A stretch of DNA of 64,000 nt from Rhizomys pruinosus (GCA_009823505.1 VZQC01012400.1:124001-188000); one strand, 5' to 3'; numbered from the stretch's first letter, positions 1 through 25,007 are shown. Translations and numbers: made by a program. The notes: generated by a model from the letters alone, not told the origin.

Positions 1-59
1 CCGACGGGAGGCTGGGGCTCAGTTTTCCCCTCTTGCAAAATGGGCTTCGAGAAACAGGA

Positions 60-575
60 CTGTCAGTCAGGGCTCTCTAGAGGAACAGAACTGATAAAAC
101 GAATGTCTATCACAAAGGGGATTTATTACGTTGGCTTATGAAATACGGCCTGGGTAGTCTAACAGTGGCCCTCTGCATGCTGGAGAGCCTGAGAACTCAG
201 TAGCTGCCCAGTCCATGAGGCTAGATGTCTCAGCATCCCAATCTGCCATGGAAGGCCTGGAAGATTCCTGGAGAGCTGTTTATCTCCAGCTTAACATTAG
301 AAGACCAAAGAGTCTGGGTTCCAATATCAGTGCCAGCAGCAGCAGCAGTAGCAGCAGCAGCAGCAGGGTAGATGTGCTCACCAGCCAGAGGTGAAGGCAC
401 ACAGGTAGAAGTAGGCATTTCTCCCTCAGACCTCTTTGTGTATGGGAAGATGCTACCCACTCTGGAGTAGAATCTTTCCCCCTCAGTTAATCTTTCCAAG
501 CAATATCCTCATAGACCCACCCAGAAGTGTAACTCATTTGATTCCAGACCCAAGCAAGTTGACAACCAAAATTAC
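60..575. repeat. Rodent interspersed repeat with CAG run
   Basis: Starts near CAGTCAGGGCTCTCTAGAGG and ends near AAGCAAGTTGACAACCAAAA, boundaries I associate with a common non-SINE rodent repeat family whose exact name I will not assert. An imperfect (CAG)n tract occupies 333-366. Intronic; no coding role. Confidence 0.5.
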
Positions 576-580
576 CATTG

Positions 581-763
581 AGGGGCTGGAGAGATGGCTC
601 TTTTTCTAGAGGACCTGAATTTCATTCCTAGTACCCACATTGGACAGCTCAGAACTGCCTATATAACTCCGGCTCCAGGGCATCCATTGCTCTCTTCTGG
701 CCTCTGTGGACACAGGCACAGACTCACACTTACCTACACACAGACACACATGATAAAAAATAA
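581..763 (+). repeat. B2 SINE, diverged
   Basis: B2 head GGGGCTGGAGAGATGGCTC lacks the usual B-box-proximal part. The tail ends in a TGATAAAAAATAAA A-rich stretch. Confidence 0.8.
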
Positions 764-930
764 ATGCCAGGAGTGTTGCCACATGTCTTTAATCTCAGCA
801 CTTGGGAGGCAGAGGCAGGTGGATCTCTGTGAGTTCAAGGCCAGCCTGGTCTAATAGAGAGTTCTAGGACAGCTGGGGCCACAGGGAGACCCTGTCTCAA
901 AAAGACCAAAAAATAAAATAAAATAAAAAT
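764..930 (+). repeat. B1 SINE
   Basis: Carries the CTCAGCACTTGGGAGGCAGA core and ends in AAAAAGACC plus an AAATA-rich tail. It abuts the B2 at 581-763. Confidence 0.9.
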
Positions 931-1073
931 AAGTAAATTAATCAATAAGTTTAATTAATTATTACTTAATTAAAATCTTTTTAAACAAATTAATGATCAC
1001 AATGGGGAATGACAAGGGTTGACTCCTGGCTGTGGTGACAGTGCAAGGCCCCTCCCCAGAGACTGGGACCTGA

Positions 1074-13841
<12,768 letters not shown>

Positions 13842-14389
13842 CAGCGGCCACCATGCGTCCTCTGCAGCCTGAGTCTGGAGGCCGCACCCTTGAGCGTGGC
13901 CAGGATGCTGCTGGGCCCTGGGGTACTCAGCATGCAGCCTTGCTGCACAGAGAAAGGGCCTGAGTGTGGCCCAGTCGCGAGTCTGCAGCTACCTCAGCCA
14001 CCAAGCTCCACCGGGCCCTCTTCCGTCCATCCTCTTTAGAGCCCCCCGACAGCCTGCCTGCCTTCCCTGTGGTTATTCCCGGATTGTGAAGTGGCTGCAG
14101 CCACACCACCAAGGATGTGCACCAAGTTCCTTTCTGGGCCTGTTAGAGTGGGCTCCAGGCCCAAGATGGGTGCCTGGGGACAAACTCACTAACTCAGCAC
14201 CAGAAAGCCTGTGGGATCCTGGCCCTGGATGTCCAAGACAGGCATGATAACGATGAGACGGAGGGTGGTGGATACTGTAGTTGGCTGCCTGACAATTTGG
14301 AGAGAGGAGAGATACCAGATTGGGACTAGAGAAGGGTGAAGAGGCACTGCATCAGACTGAATTGATGTTTCATTTTCTTTTATGGTTTT

Positions 14390-14587
14390 ACTTTATTTAT
14401 TCATTTTGAAAGACAGAGTCTCTTGGAGCCCAGGCTAGTCTCAAGTTTACTATGTAGTTAAGGCTGACCTTGAACTGACTCTCCTGCCTCCACCTCCAGA
14501 GCACTGGGATGACAGGCATGAACCCCACGCCCTGTTCTCTCTCTCACCTGTTTGCCTCTCTCTGTTTCTCCTCTCCTCTCTCCTGTC

Positions 14588-14647
<60 letters not shown>

Positions 14648-14780
14648 GTTTCAGTACGTAGTAGATCGTCCTTCCAATTTACTCTGTAACCCAGGCTGGC
14701 CTCCCACTCAACATAATCGTCCTGCCTCAGCCTCTCTACAGCTGGAACTACATGGAATTACATTACCATGCCCAGCATGA
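14390..14780 (-). repeat. B1 fragments flanking a (CT)n microsatellite
   Basis: B1-like 14400-14525 and 14650-14780 on either side of an almost pure (CT)n run at 14589-14641. 13842-14390 holds the Grid2ip 3' UTR or flank with nothing else recognised. Confidence 0.7.
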
Positions 14781-14939
14781 AATTAGGTTCTATTTTATCT
14801 ATTTTTCATTTTATTTGTGGGGGTTTTACTTGTTTTATGATACTGAGAGATTGAACCCCGGGCCTCCCACATACTAGGTCATCACTCTACCACTGAGCTA
14901 TATCCCCATCCCTCTCTTTACTTACTTTGACACAGGGCC

Positions 14940-15112
14940 TCTTTTTTTTTTTTTTTTTTTTTGGTCTTTTTTGAGACAGGGTCTCCCTGTAGCCCCAGCC
15001 GTCCTGGAACTCACTCTGTAGACCAGGCTGGCCTTGAACTCACAAAGATCCTCCTGCCTCTGCCTCCCAAGTGCTAGGGATTAAAGGCGTGCGCCACCAC
15101 GCCCTGCTAAGA
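14940..15112 (-). repeat. B1 SINE
   Basis: Left T-run of about 22, complete body, and a GCGCCACCACGCCCTGCT end. An ID-like fragment (TTGAACCCCGGGCCTCCCAC) precedes it at about 14845-14910. Confidence 0.9.
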
Positions 15113-15827
15113 GACAGGGCCTCTTTAAGTTGCCCAGGCTGACCTTGAACTCACTCTGTAGTCCAGGTAGGCCTTGAACTTTTGAGCTTCCTGTCTTAGC
15201 TTCTAGAAAGCTTCGGGATGGCAAGCCTGTGCCACCAAACCTGGACAGAACTGAGGGGTTTGTTGTTATTGAATTTTGTGTGTATGTATATAGGTGTGTG
15301 CAGTGCATGAAGATGTCCAAGGATAGCTTGTGGGAGTCAGTTTTCTCCTTCCAACATGTGCATCCTGGGAATTCAGGTCATCCTATTTGACCTGTACCCT
15401 TATCCACTGAACCATCTTGCTGGCTCCCAGGACGGAGGTTGCAGCACACTAACTCAATCCTATTTAGAGGTGCTCAGCTTCTAAGTGAGACAGAGAGGCA
15501 TGGTATGGGGATCCTGAAGATTAGGACACAGAGGACAAGGTGATGTGTAGATGGGGAGGTGACACAGGCTTGGTGGCCAATGGCTGAGTTTCCAATCTGG
15601 ATGGTGATAATATTAACAGGAATAGACTGTGTGAGAAGGGTAGATATAGGGACAGGTAACTTACTCCGGGGCATGGAGGACCATATAATAAGGCTAAACT
15701 CTATAATCTGGGGTAGAGATGGGATTTTCCTGGGTGCCCACAGTGGAGAGAATAGTGGATGCAATTCCTGCAACTTCTTTGTGCTTTGAGCCCCAGATTC
15801 ATGTAATAGGCAACTTCCCTGTCTTTT

Positions 15828-16228
15828 GTTTTTTTTTTTTAATTTTATTTAATTAAAAAAAATTTGTGTATGAGTGTTATGCCTGTAGGTACATAAGTGC
15901 ACCTGTGTCAGGCATTGTCCTTGGAGGACAGAAGAAGGCATCAAATCCCCTGGAACTGTATTTACAGATAGTTGTTAGCCTCCATGTGGGTGCTGGGATT
16001 CGAACACAGGTCTTCTGAAAGACCAAACAGTGCTATTAACCACTGAGCCATCTCTCCACCCCCTTCTCTTTCTTTTTTTTTTGTCTTTTTGAGACAGGGT
16101 CTCCCTGCTGCTCCAGCTGTCCTGGAACTCACTCTGTAGACCAGGCTGGCCTTGAACTCACAAAGATCCGCCTGCCTCTGCCTCCCAAGTGCTAGGATTA
16201 AAGGCGAGCGCCCCCATGCCTGGCTATT
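15828..16228 (-). repeat. B2 followed by B1, both reverse
   Basis: B2 at 15828-16065 (right end AACCACTGAGCCATCTCTCC) and B1 at 16066-16228. The stretch 15420-15828 is unique, with no gene seen. Confidence 0.88.
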
Positions 16229-16400
16229 TTTAAAATGTATCTATTGTGTGTGTGCACAGGTACACAGTGTGCCTGTGGAGGTCAGACGACAACTCCAGGA
16301 GTCATTTCTCTCCTTCCGCCATGTGAATTCTGGGAATTAAATCTGGGTCTCCAGATTTGGTGGCAAGCACCTTTACCCAATGACTCATCTTGCTGGCCCT
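16229..16400 (-). repeat. B3/B2-like SINE, diverged
   Basis: CAGTGTGCCTGTGGAGGTCA body and a CAATGACTCATCTTGCTGGC end. Confidence 0.65.
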
Positions 16401-16625
16401 GGTTTGCATGGTTTGTAAAAATTAAATACTCTATTTTTTTTTGTACTCCTGGGACTTAACCCCCAGGCCTGTGTGTTAGGCAGGTGTTCTGCCATTAAGC
16501 TGCTCCTCCAGCCTGTGTTGGTTTGTTTGAGATAGGATCTCATGTAGCCTAGGTTGACCTTGAATTCTGGATCCTTCTGCCTCCACCCCTGGATTGCTGG
16601 GATTATAGGCATGCACCATCACACC

Positions 16626-16985
16626 CAGCTTGACTTTTTATTTTTATTACTATTTTTTTTTTTGGTCTTTTAAAAACAGGGTCTCCCTGTAGCCCCAGTT
16701 ACCTGGGAACTCGCTATGTAGACCAGGCTGGCCTTGAACTCACAGAGACCCTCCTGCCTCTGCCTCCGAAGTGCTAGGATTAAAGGCATATGCCATCACA
16801 CCCAGCTTGACTTTTTATTTTTATTACTATTTTTTTTTTTGGTCTTTTAAAAACAGGGTCTCCCTGTAGCCCCAGTTACCTGGGAACTCGCTATGTAGAC
16901 CAGGCTGGCCTTGAACTCACAGACACCTGCCTGCCTCTGCCTCCTAAATGCTGGGATTAAAAACATGTGCCACCACGCCTGGCTT
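16626..16985 (-). repeat. 177-bp tandem duplication carrying a B1
   Basis: CAGCTTGACTTTTTATTTTT starts at 16626 and again at 16803. The copies stay nearly identical through ACTCGCTATGTAGACC. Each holds one reverse B1. The related copy downstream (near 20485) has just one unit. Confidence 0.85.
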
Positions 16986-17334
16986 TTATTATTATTCTAT
17001 TGAGGCCGGGTCTCACTCTGTAGCCCAAGCTGACCTCAAACTTGTGGCTATCCTCCTGCCTCAGCTTCCTGAGCTCTGGGATTATAAGGTATGGACTACC
17101 AAACCCAGCTCTTCCTTTGACTTCCCCAGAGAAGCCTGGATGGGCTTTCATACTGACTTTGGGGGTTTTAGATTATGTATGCATGTGTATGTGTGGTTGT
17201 GCGCATGTGCATGCAGTATCCATAGACAAAAAGAGGGTGTCAGATTTCCTGGAGAGTTACAGGCAGTTGTGAGCTGCCCAATAGGAGTGCTAGGAACTGA
17301 ATCTGAGTCCCCTGCAAGAGCAGTATATAGCCAG

Positions 17335-17505
17335 ATGTCATGGCTTACACCTTTAATCCCAGAAATACTCAGGAAGCATAGGCAGGGAGATCTCTGTGAA
17401 ATCCAGACTAGCTTTGTCTGCCTACCTAGTTCCAGGCCAGCTACAGCTATGAGGAGACTCACAAACAAACAAACAAACAAACAAACAAACAAACAAACAA
17501 GCAAA
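17335..17505 (+). repeat. B1 SINE with (ACAA)n tail
   Basis: Diverged B1 (CATGGCTTACACCTTTAATC) ending in about 10 ACAA units. Confidence 0.8.
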
Positions 17506-17513
17506 CCCTGTTG

Positions 17514-17880
17514 GGGCTGGAGAGATGGCTCAGTGGTTAAGAGTACTGGCTGCTCTTATAGAGGACCCAGGTTTGGTTCCCAGCAGCCACCTGATTGGCT
17601 ACCCATAACTTTAGTTCCAGATCAGATGCTCTCTTCTGGCCTCCATAGGCATTAGGTGCACTTACTTACATGCAGCCAAAACACTCATATACATAAAATT
17701 AAAAAAATTAAGCCCTGTTAGAGAGCAGTCAAGATGGCTGAAGAGGTAAAGGCACCTGCCACCAAGGCTAATGACCCGCACATAGAGTGGAGGGAGAGGA
17801 CAGACTCCTGTCTGACCTCCAAATGTGTGCACACACATATGCATAAGTGCACACAGGTGCAAAATAACTAAAATGTAATT
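17514..17880 (+). repeat. B2 SINE and diverged B2-like copy
   Basis: B2 at 17514-17715 with intact head, then 17716-17880 with CAAGATGGCTGAAGAGGTAA as its head. Confidence 0.8.
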
Positions 17881-17889
17881 TTTAAAATG

Positions 17890-18375
17890 GGGGTGTGCTG
17901 GCAGAGGCAGGCGGATCTTTATGAGTTCAAGGCCAGCCTGGTCTACAGAGTGAGTTCCAGGACAGCGGGGCTACAGGGAGACCCTGTTTTAAAAAGACCA
18001 AAAAAAAATGGGGGTGTGCTGCTGAACAGATTTCTCAGCACTGGCTGTTCTTGCAGAGGACCCGGGTTCTGTTCCCAGCACCCACATGGTAACTCACAAC
18101 TGTCTGTATGTAACTGTAGTTCCAGGGGATCCAGTTCCCTCTTCTGGACTCTGCAGGAGCTGTTCAGATTTGGTACATTTACAATGCAGGCAAAACACAT
18201 ATAAAAATAAAAATTTAGCTGGGCGTGCTGGTGCACAGCTTTAATCCTAGCACTTGGAAGACAGAGACAGGCGAATTTGTGAGTTCAAGGCCAGCCTGGT
18301 CTACAGAGCAAGCTCCAGGACAGCTGAGGCTACAGGGAGACCTTGTCTCAAAAAGATGGAAAAAAAAATAAAATA
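17890..18375 (+). repeat. B1 fragment, B2, B1
   Basis: Truncated B1 17890-18010, B2 18012-18215 and full B1 18217-18375, all forward. The duplicate AAAAAAAATGGGGGTGTGCT on both sides of the B1 fragment suggests it inserted into a B2 with target duplication. Confidence 0.8.
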
Positions 18376-18474
18376 AATTTTAAATATTAAAAAAAAAATG
18401 TTAAAAAGAAAGCTTTCTAGATATTGGACACAATTTGAATTTCCTATTGTGAAATATGTTAGTTAAAAAAAATT

Positions 18475-19065
18475 GCTGGGCGTAGTGGCACACACCTTTA
18501 ATCCTAGCACTCGGGAGGCAGAGGCAGGCGGATCTTTGTGAGTTCAAGGCCAGCCTGGTCCACAGAGTGAGTTCCAGGACAGCTGGGGTTTCAGGGAGAC
18601 CCTGTCTCGAAAAGACAAAAAGAATAATAAATAGGGCTGGAGAGATGGCTCAGCAGTTAAGAGCACTAGCTGCTCTTGCAGAGGACATGGGTTGGTTCCC
18701 AGCACCCACATAGTGGCTAACTAACAACTGTCTGTTTCAGGGGAATCTGACACCTTCTTCTGAGCTCCTCAGGCATTGGATGATACAGGTGCACTTACAT
18801 ACATGTAGGCAATATACTCGTACACATAAAAATAAAAGTAATAAAGAATTTGTTTTTATTTTAAGAGGGCTTAGAGAGATAGCTCAGCAGTTAAGAGCTT
18901 TTTTTGCTTTTGCAGAGGACCCAGGTTTGATTCTCAGCACCCACTTAACTCCAGCTCTAGGGGATCCAGTGCTCTCTTCTGGTCTTCATGGTCATTTTGT
19001 GACATGGGTACATTTATATACATTCAGGCAAAAACATAAAATAAAAATAAAAGTAAAGTAATTAA
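18475..19065 (+). repeat. B1, B2, B2 array
   Basis: B1 18475-18628, B2 18632-18845 and B2 18866-19065, each with its own A-rich tail. Confidence 0.85.
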
Positions 19066-19221
19066 TTAAATACATTAAAAAATGTAAGTCCCTGTTGGAG
19101 CCAAGATTACAAATCCCAGATTATTCAGGAAGCTAAAATAGGAGAACTGAAAGTTCAAGGCCTGCCTGGGCTACAAAATGAGTTCAAGGTTGAGTCCCTG
19201 TCCTTGAGATAAAAGCTACAA

Positions 19222-19350
19222 AAAGGAGGAGGAAGAAGAGGAGGAAGAGGAGGAGGAGGAGAAGAAGGCTACAGATGTAGCTTAGTAGTAGAGTGTTTAC
19301 CTAAAATGTCTGAGACCCTAGGTTGAGCCCCAGGACTACAGAAAAATAAA
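19222..19350 (+). repeat. (GGA)n microsatellite and ID-type SINE
   Basis: An A/G tract of GGA and GAA units (19222-19266), then an ID-like copy: TAGCTTAGTAGTAGAGTGTT and GGTTGAGCCCCAGGACTACA. Confidence 0.75.
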
Positions 19351-19734
19351 ATCTAATGTCTAGTGAGATCAGTAGATTATAGATTCTACCAGACATGGTC
19401 TCCAGACCCAAGTAAAACTTGGTGGCATTTTCCTGGGTTGGAAGCACATGTCCCTTGCCAGAAGATCCAGACACTGGATTGAAATTTGGCAAGCCAAATA
19501 CTAACTACCTAGGGTCCTCTCTAGCATGGCTTGGATCTGTTCAATCTGCCACAGTCAAACTCCTCAGCCTTTCCCCCCATGTTGCTTGGGGGTTGGGCCC
19601 ACAATGTTAGACACACTACATCAGTGCTCTACCACTGAGCCACACCCCCAGCTCCTTGCTGGGGGATTTCAGATGGATGCTCTGTCACCGAGCCATGTCT
19701 TCAGCCCCTCGCAAGGGGATTCTATTTTTAATTT

Positions 19735-20275
19735 TTTTTATTTATTTTTTAATTTTATTTATTTTTGTATGTGCATGAGTGCACTGTCTGCATGCAGGTC
19801 TGTGCACCCGTGTTGCGCAACGCCGTGGAGGTCAGAAGAGGGTGTCGTATTCCCCCGGAACTGGAGCTCTCCTGGAACTGGAGCCTCAGACGGCCCTCGG
19901 CCACCATGCGGGTGCTGAGGATCGAACCCGGGTCCTCTGCAAGAGCGGTCGGCGCTCCCAACCACCAGGCCATCTCTCCAGCCCCTATTTTTAATTTTTT
20001 TTTACATATATTTATTGGAGAGGAGCTGCATCCACCAGGCACTATGTGGAGGTCAGAGAGCAACTGCACGAGTTGGTTTTCTCCTTCCACCATGTGGGTT
20101 CTGGGGATCAAGCTCTGGGAGATTCTAGATAGGCAGTCCACTTTTTTTTTTCTTTTTTTTTTTTTTGTCTTTTTGAGACAGGGTCTCCCTGTAGCCCCAG
20201 CTGTCTTGGAATTCACTCTGTAGACCAGGCTGGCCTTGAACTCACAAAGATCCGCCTGCCTCTCCCTCCCAAGTG
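19735..20275 (-). repeat. B2, B3-like and B1, reverse
   Basis: Young B2 19740-19985, B3-like 19995-20140 and B1 20143-20275. The B1 breaks off at CCCAAGTGC and passes into L1-like sequence. Confidence 0.85.
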
Positions 20276-20389
20276 CAGCATAATTATTAGTGATGTTGAA
20301 CATTTTTTAAGATCTTTCTCAGCTATCTTTAGCTCTTCATTTGTGAAGTCTCTGTTCAGCTCTTTACTCCATCTTTTGGTTGGGTCATT
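20276..20389 (-). repeat. L1-derived fragment at the end of a contig
   Basis: TTAGTGATGTTGAACATTTT and TCTGTTCAGCTCTTTACTCC resemble the end of rodent L1 ORF2/3' region read in reverse. It stops at the N. Confidence 0.55.
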
Positions 20390-20390
20390 N
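20390..20390. other. Single N, probable contig boundary
   Basis: The only ambiguous base in the window. The sequence after it restarts at material already seen from 16543. Confidence 0.9.
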
Positions 20391-23300
20391 TGTAGCCTAG
20401 GTTGACCTTGAATTCTGGATCCTTCTGCCCGTCCACCCCAGTGCGAGTGGCTGGGATTAAATAGGCGGCACCATCACACCAGCTTGACTTTTTAGTTTTA
20501 TTACTAGTGTTTCTTTGGCTTTTTAAAACAGGGTCTCCCTAGTCGCCACCAGTTGTCCTGGAACTGCTATGTAGACCGGGTGGGCCTTGACTCAAGCAAC
20601 ACCCTGGCCTGCCCTCTGCGCCTCCTAAATGCCTGGGATTAAAACATGTTGCACACCGCCTGGCTTTATTATTATTCTTGGTGAGCCGGGGTTCTGCACT
20701 CTGTAGCCGCACAAGCTGCCTCAAAAACTTGTGGCTATCCTCCTCGCCTCATCTTCCTGAGCTCTGGGATTATAAGGTATGGACGTACCAAAAACCCAGC
20801 TCTTCCTTTGACTTCCCCAGAGAAGCCTGGATGGGCTTTCATACTGACTTTGGGGGTTTTAGATTATGTATGCATGTGTATGTGGTGTTGGGCGATGTGC
20901 ATTGAGTATGCCTTAGACATAAAGAACCGTCGTTGTAGCCTGGAGAGTTGCAGCAGTTGGGGTGAGCTGCCCAATAGAGTGCTCGAGGAAACTGGATCGA
21001 GTCCCATGCAGAGCAGTATATAGCACAGATGTCTGGCTTACAACCTTTATCCCAAAAAATACTCAGGAGCAAGGGCAGGAGAATCTCTGTGAAATCCAGA
21101 CTACTTTGTCTGCCTACTAGTTCCAGGCCAGCTACAGCTATAGGAAGACTCACAACCAACAAAACAAAACAAACAAACAAACAAAACAACAAGACAAACC
21201 CGTTGGGGGCTGGAGATAGATGGCTCAGTGGTAAGAGTACTGGCTGCTCTTACAAAGAGACCAGGTTTAGGTTCCTCAGCAGCCACCTGATTGCAACCCA
21301 GTAACTTAGTTCCAGGATCAGAGCATTCCTCTTCTAAGCCTCATGGTCATTTTATGTATGATGCACTTACATTACATGAAAAAAACCAAACCTCATAACA
21401 AAAATTAAAAAAATTAAGCCCTGTTAGAGAGCAGTCAAGATGGCTGAAGAGGTAAAGGCACCTGCCACCCAAGGTAATGACCCGCACATAGAGTGGAGGG
21501 TATGGAGGACCAGACTCCTGTCTGACCTCCAAATGTTGCACACCACATCTGCATAGTGCCACACAGGTTGCCAAAATAACTAAATGTAAATTTTTAAAAT
21601 GGGGGGTGTGCTGGCAGAGGCAGTCGGGATCTTTATGAGTCAAGGCCAGGCCTGGGTCTGAAACAGATTGAGTTCCAGGACAGCGGGGCACGGGAGACCC
21701 TGTTTCAAAAAGACCAAAAAAAAAATGGGGGGGGTGTGCTGCTGAACAGATTTCTCAGCACTGGCTGTTCTTGCAGAGGCACCCGGGTTCGATTTCCCAG
21801 CCACCCACATGGCAACCACAAACTGCTTGTATGTAACTGTAGTTCCAGGGGATCCAGTTCCCTCTCTGACCTGCAGAGCTGTTCAGATTTGGTACATTTA
21901 CATGCAGCAAAACACATATAAAAATAAAAATTTAGCTGGGCATGAGCTGTGTGCAAGCTTTAATCCAGCACTTGGAAGGCCAGAGACTAGGCTAAAAAAA
22001 ATGTGAGTCAACAAGGCCAGCCGGGTTCTACAGAGCAAGGCTCCAGACAAGCTGGAGGCTACAGGGAGACCTTGTCTCAAAAAGATGGAAAAAAAACATA
22101 AAATAAATTTTAAATATTGAAAAAAAAAATGTTAAAAAGAAAGCTTTCTAGATATTGGACACAATTTGAATTTCCTATTGTGAAATATGTTAGTTAAAAA
22201 AATGCTGGCGTAGTGGCACACACCTTAATCTAAGCACTCCTAAGCACTCGGGAGGCAAGAGAGGCGGATCTTTGTGAGTTCAAGCCAGCCTGGTCCCAGA
22301 GTGAGTTCCAGGGGACAGCTGGGGTTCAGGGGCACCCTGTCTCGAAAAGACAAAAAAAAGAATAATAAAATAGGCTGGAGAGATGGCTCAGCAGTTAAGA
22401 GCACTAGCTGCTGCTGCAGAGGACATGGTTCGGTTTCCCAGGCCACCCACATAGTGGCTAACTAACAACTGCCATAAAACTCCGTTCAGTGGAATCAATG
22501 CACCTCTTCTTGACACCCTCAGGCATTGATACACAGGGTGCCTTAAAAGACATGTAGGCATACAATATCTGTACACTTAAAAATAAAAGTAATAAAGAAT
22601 TTTGGTTTTTATTGTTCAGGAGGCTAGAGAGATTAGCTCAGCCTTTACGAAGCTCTTTTTTTGCTTTTGCAGAGGACCCAGGTTTTGATTCGCAGCACCC
22701 AGGTAACTAAACTAAGCCATGCATCAGTTCAGGGGATCCATGTGCTCTACTTCTGACTCCCCAAAGGCATTTTTACATGACATATATACTAGAAGAGCAA
22801 ATAAAGTAAGTAAAAATAAAATAAAGTACAATATAATGACCAAAAAATGTAAGTCCCCCTGTTGGAGCCAAGATTACAAATCCCAGATTATTCAGGAAGC
22901 TAAAATAGGAGAACTGAAAGTTCAAGGCTGCCTGGGCTAACAGGTCAAGAAGTTCTCCCTGTCCTTGAATAAAAGCTAAAAAAAAAGAGGAGGAAGAAGA
23001 GGAGGAAGAGGAGGAGGAGGAGGAAAGGCTCACAGATGTAGTCTTTTAGTAAGTAGAAGTGTTTACCTAAAATGTCTGAGACCCTAGGTTGAGCCCCAGG
23101 ACTACAGAAAAATAAATCTAATTCTAGTGAGATCAGTAGATTATAGATGTCTACCAGACATGGTCTCCAGACCCAAGTAAAACTTGGTGGCATTTTCCTG
23201 GGTTGGAAGCACATGTCCCTTGCCAGAAGATCCAGACACTGGATTGAAATTTGGCAAGCCAAATACTAACTACCTAGGGTCCTCTCTAGCATGGCTTGGA

Positions 23301-24020
23301 TCTGTTCAATCTGCCACAGTCAAACTCCTCAGCCTTTCCCCCCATGTTGCTTGGGGGTTGGGCCCACAATGTTAGACACACTACATCAGTGCTCTACCAC
23401 TGACGCACACCCCCGCTTCTTGCCTGGGGGATTTTCAGATGGAATTGCTCTGTCACCGAAGCCATGTCTTTCAGCCCCTCGCAAGGGGGTCTATTTTAAT
23501 TTTTTTTTATTTATTTTTTAATTTATATATTCAATTTTGTAGTGCATGAGTGACGCGGTCATGCAGGTCTGTGCACCGTGTTGCGCAACGCGGGAGGTCA
23601 GAACTGTGTGTCGTATTCCCCCTGGAACTGGAGCTCTCCTGGAACTGAGTCCAGACAGCCTCGGCCACACCATGCGTGGTGCTGAGGATCGAACCTGGGT
23701 CCCTCGCAAGAGCGGTCGGCGCTCCCCAACCACCGCATTCTACCAGCCCTATTTTTATTTGGTTTACATATATTTATTGGAGAGGAGCTGCATCCACCAG
23801 GCACTATGGTGGAGGTCAGAGGAGCAACTGCAGAGTTGGTTGTCTCCTTCATCACATGTGGGTCTGGGGATCAAGCTCTGGGAGATTCTAGATAGGCAGT
23901 CCACTTTTTTTTTCTTTTTTTTTTTTTTGCTTTTTGAGGACAGGGTGCTCCCTGTAGGCCCCGCTGTCTGGAAATCACTCTTGTAGACCAGGTGGCCTTG
24001 AAACTCACAAAGATCCGCCT
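20391..24020. other. Noisy second copy of 16543-20265, likely false duplication
   Basis: Runs parallel to 16543-20265 in order and strand for 3.6 kb. SINE parts are full of one- to few-base indels, while unique parts such as 23160-23400 against 19395-19630 are identical. It contains the same chain of B1, B2, ID and (GGA)n elements, so I do not list these again. See findings. Confidence 0.85.
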
Positions 24021-24350
24021 TCACTCTGTAGACCAGGCTGGCCTTGAACTCACAAAGATCCGCCTGCCTCTGCCTCCCAAGTGCTAGGATTAAAGGCGTG
24101 GGCCACCACGCCCGGCTGGCAGTCCACTTTTGAGCCAGACCCTAGCCCTCATTGCTGGATTCTAGACAAGGGCTCCACCACTGAGCTACATCTACAGGCA
24201 TTTTAAAGTATTTAAATTTTGAGACAGAGTCTTGCAAAATTACCCAAGCTGGCCTTGAACTCACTCATTCCATAGCCTAGGCAGGTCTGGAACTTGTGAT
24301 CCTCCTGCTTCAGCTTCCCAAACAATCAGGATGACAGACAACAGGCCCTA
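24021..24350 (-). repeat. B1 SINE and older B1 relic
   Basis: Clean B1 from 24021 to 24117, cut at its left side by the seam, then a relic at 24200-24350. Confidence 0.75.
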
Positions 24351-24359
24351 ATTTAAAAT

Positions 24360-25000
24360 GGGGGCTGGAAAGATAACTCAGCAGTTAAGTTCATGGGTCC
24401 TCTAATACATGTGGTGCACTTACATGCAGGCAAAACACTCATACACATTTTTAAATTAAAATGGCTTAAAATGACAGCCACTTAGTGTTCACAAATGTAC
24501 GGGTTACCTGGGCTGTGCTGGTCTGAGCCAGGCTCAGTGGACACCCTTGTGCATATGCAATCAGTGGGAATCAGCTTCTCTCCCACAGCCAGAACTTTGA
24601 CTGAGAAAGCAGTGGTTGCTCATCCAAAAATATGGATCATTTTTCTAAAGGAAACAGGAAGGCAAGGGAACAAACCAGCAAAGCACAGCAAGTTGGAGGT
24701 GGGGGTGCGGCTCAGTTGGTCAAGTGCTTACATAGCACGCTGGAAGCCCTGAGTTCCGTCCCTAGCATGGCATAAATGGGCTTTGCTAGTGCATGTCTGT
24801 TATCTCAGCACTGAGGAGTTGGAGGCAGGAGGATCAGGAGCTGAAGGTCACCAAGGCCAGCATGGGCTACATGACAGCCTGCCTATCTCAAGACAACATG
24901 ATGGGTGAGATGGCTCAGTGAGTAAAAGCACTTGCTGCCAAGCCCGAGGACCATAGTTCAATCCCTGGGACCCATACTCACACTGTGCCATGTGTGCTCA
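24360..25000 (+). repeat. Internally deleted B2, ID, B1 and B2/ID fragments
   Basis: B2 24361-24455 lacks its middle. ID-like at 24690-24775 (GTGGGGGTGCGGCTCAGTTG). B1 24776-24895. B2 head 24900-24985 followed by an A/G/C purine tract. Confidence 0.7.
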
Positions 25001-25007
25001 CAGAACA

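Noticed and set aside
333..366. Polyglutamine or polyalanine coding tract
   Set aside because: The CAG run lies inside an interspersed repeat in an intron; flanking frames are not conserved-looking.
16948..17655. 235-residue open frame
   Set aside because: It runs through B1, B3-like, (ACAA)n and B2 sequence; no family resemblance and no splice context.
22957..23033. Poly-Ser or poly-Glu coding segment
   Set aside because: It is the (GGA)n microsatellite, itself part of the falsely duplicated stretch.
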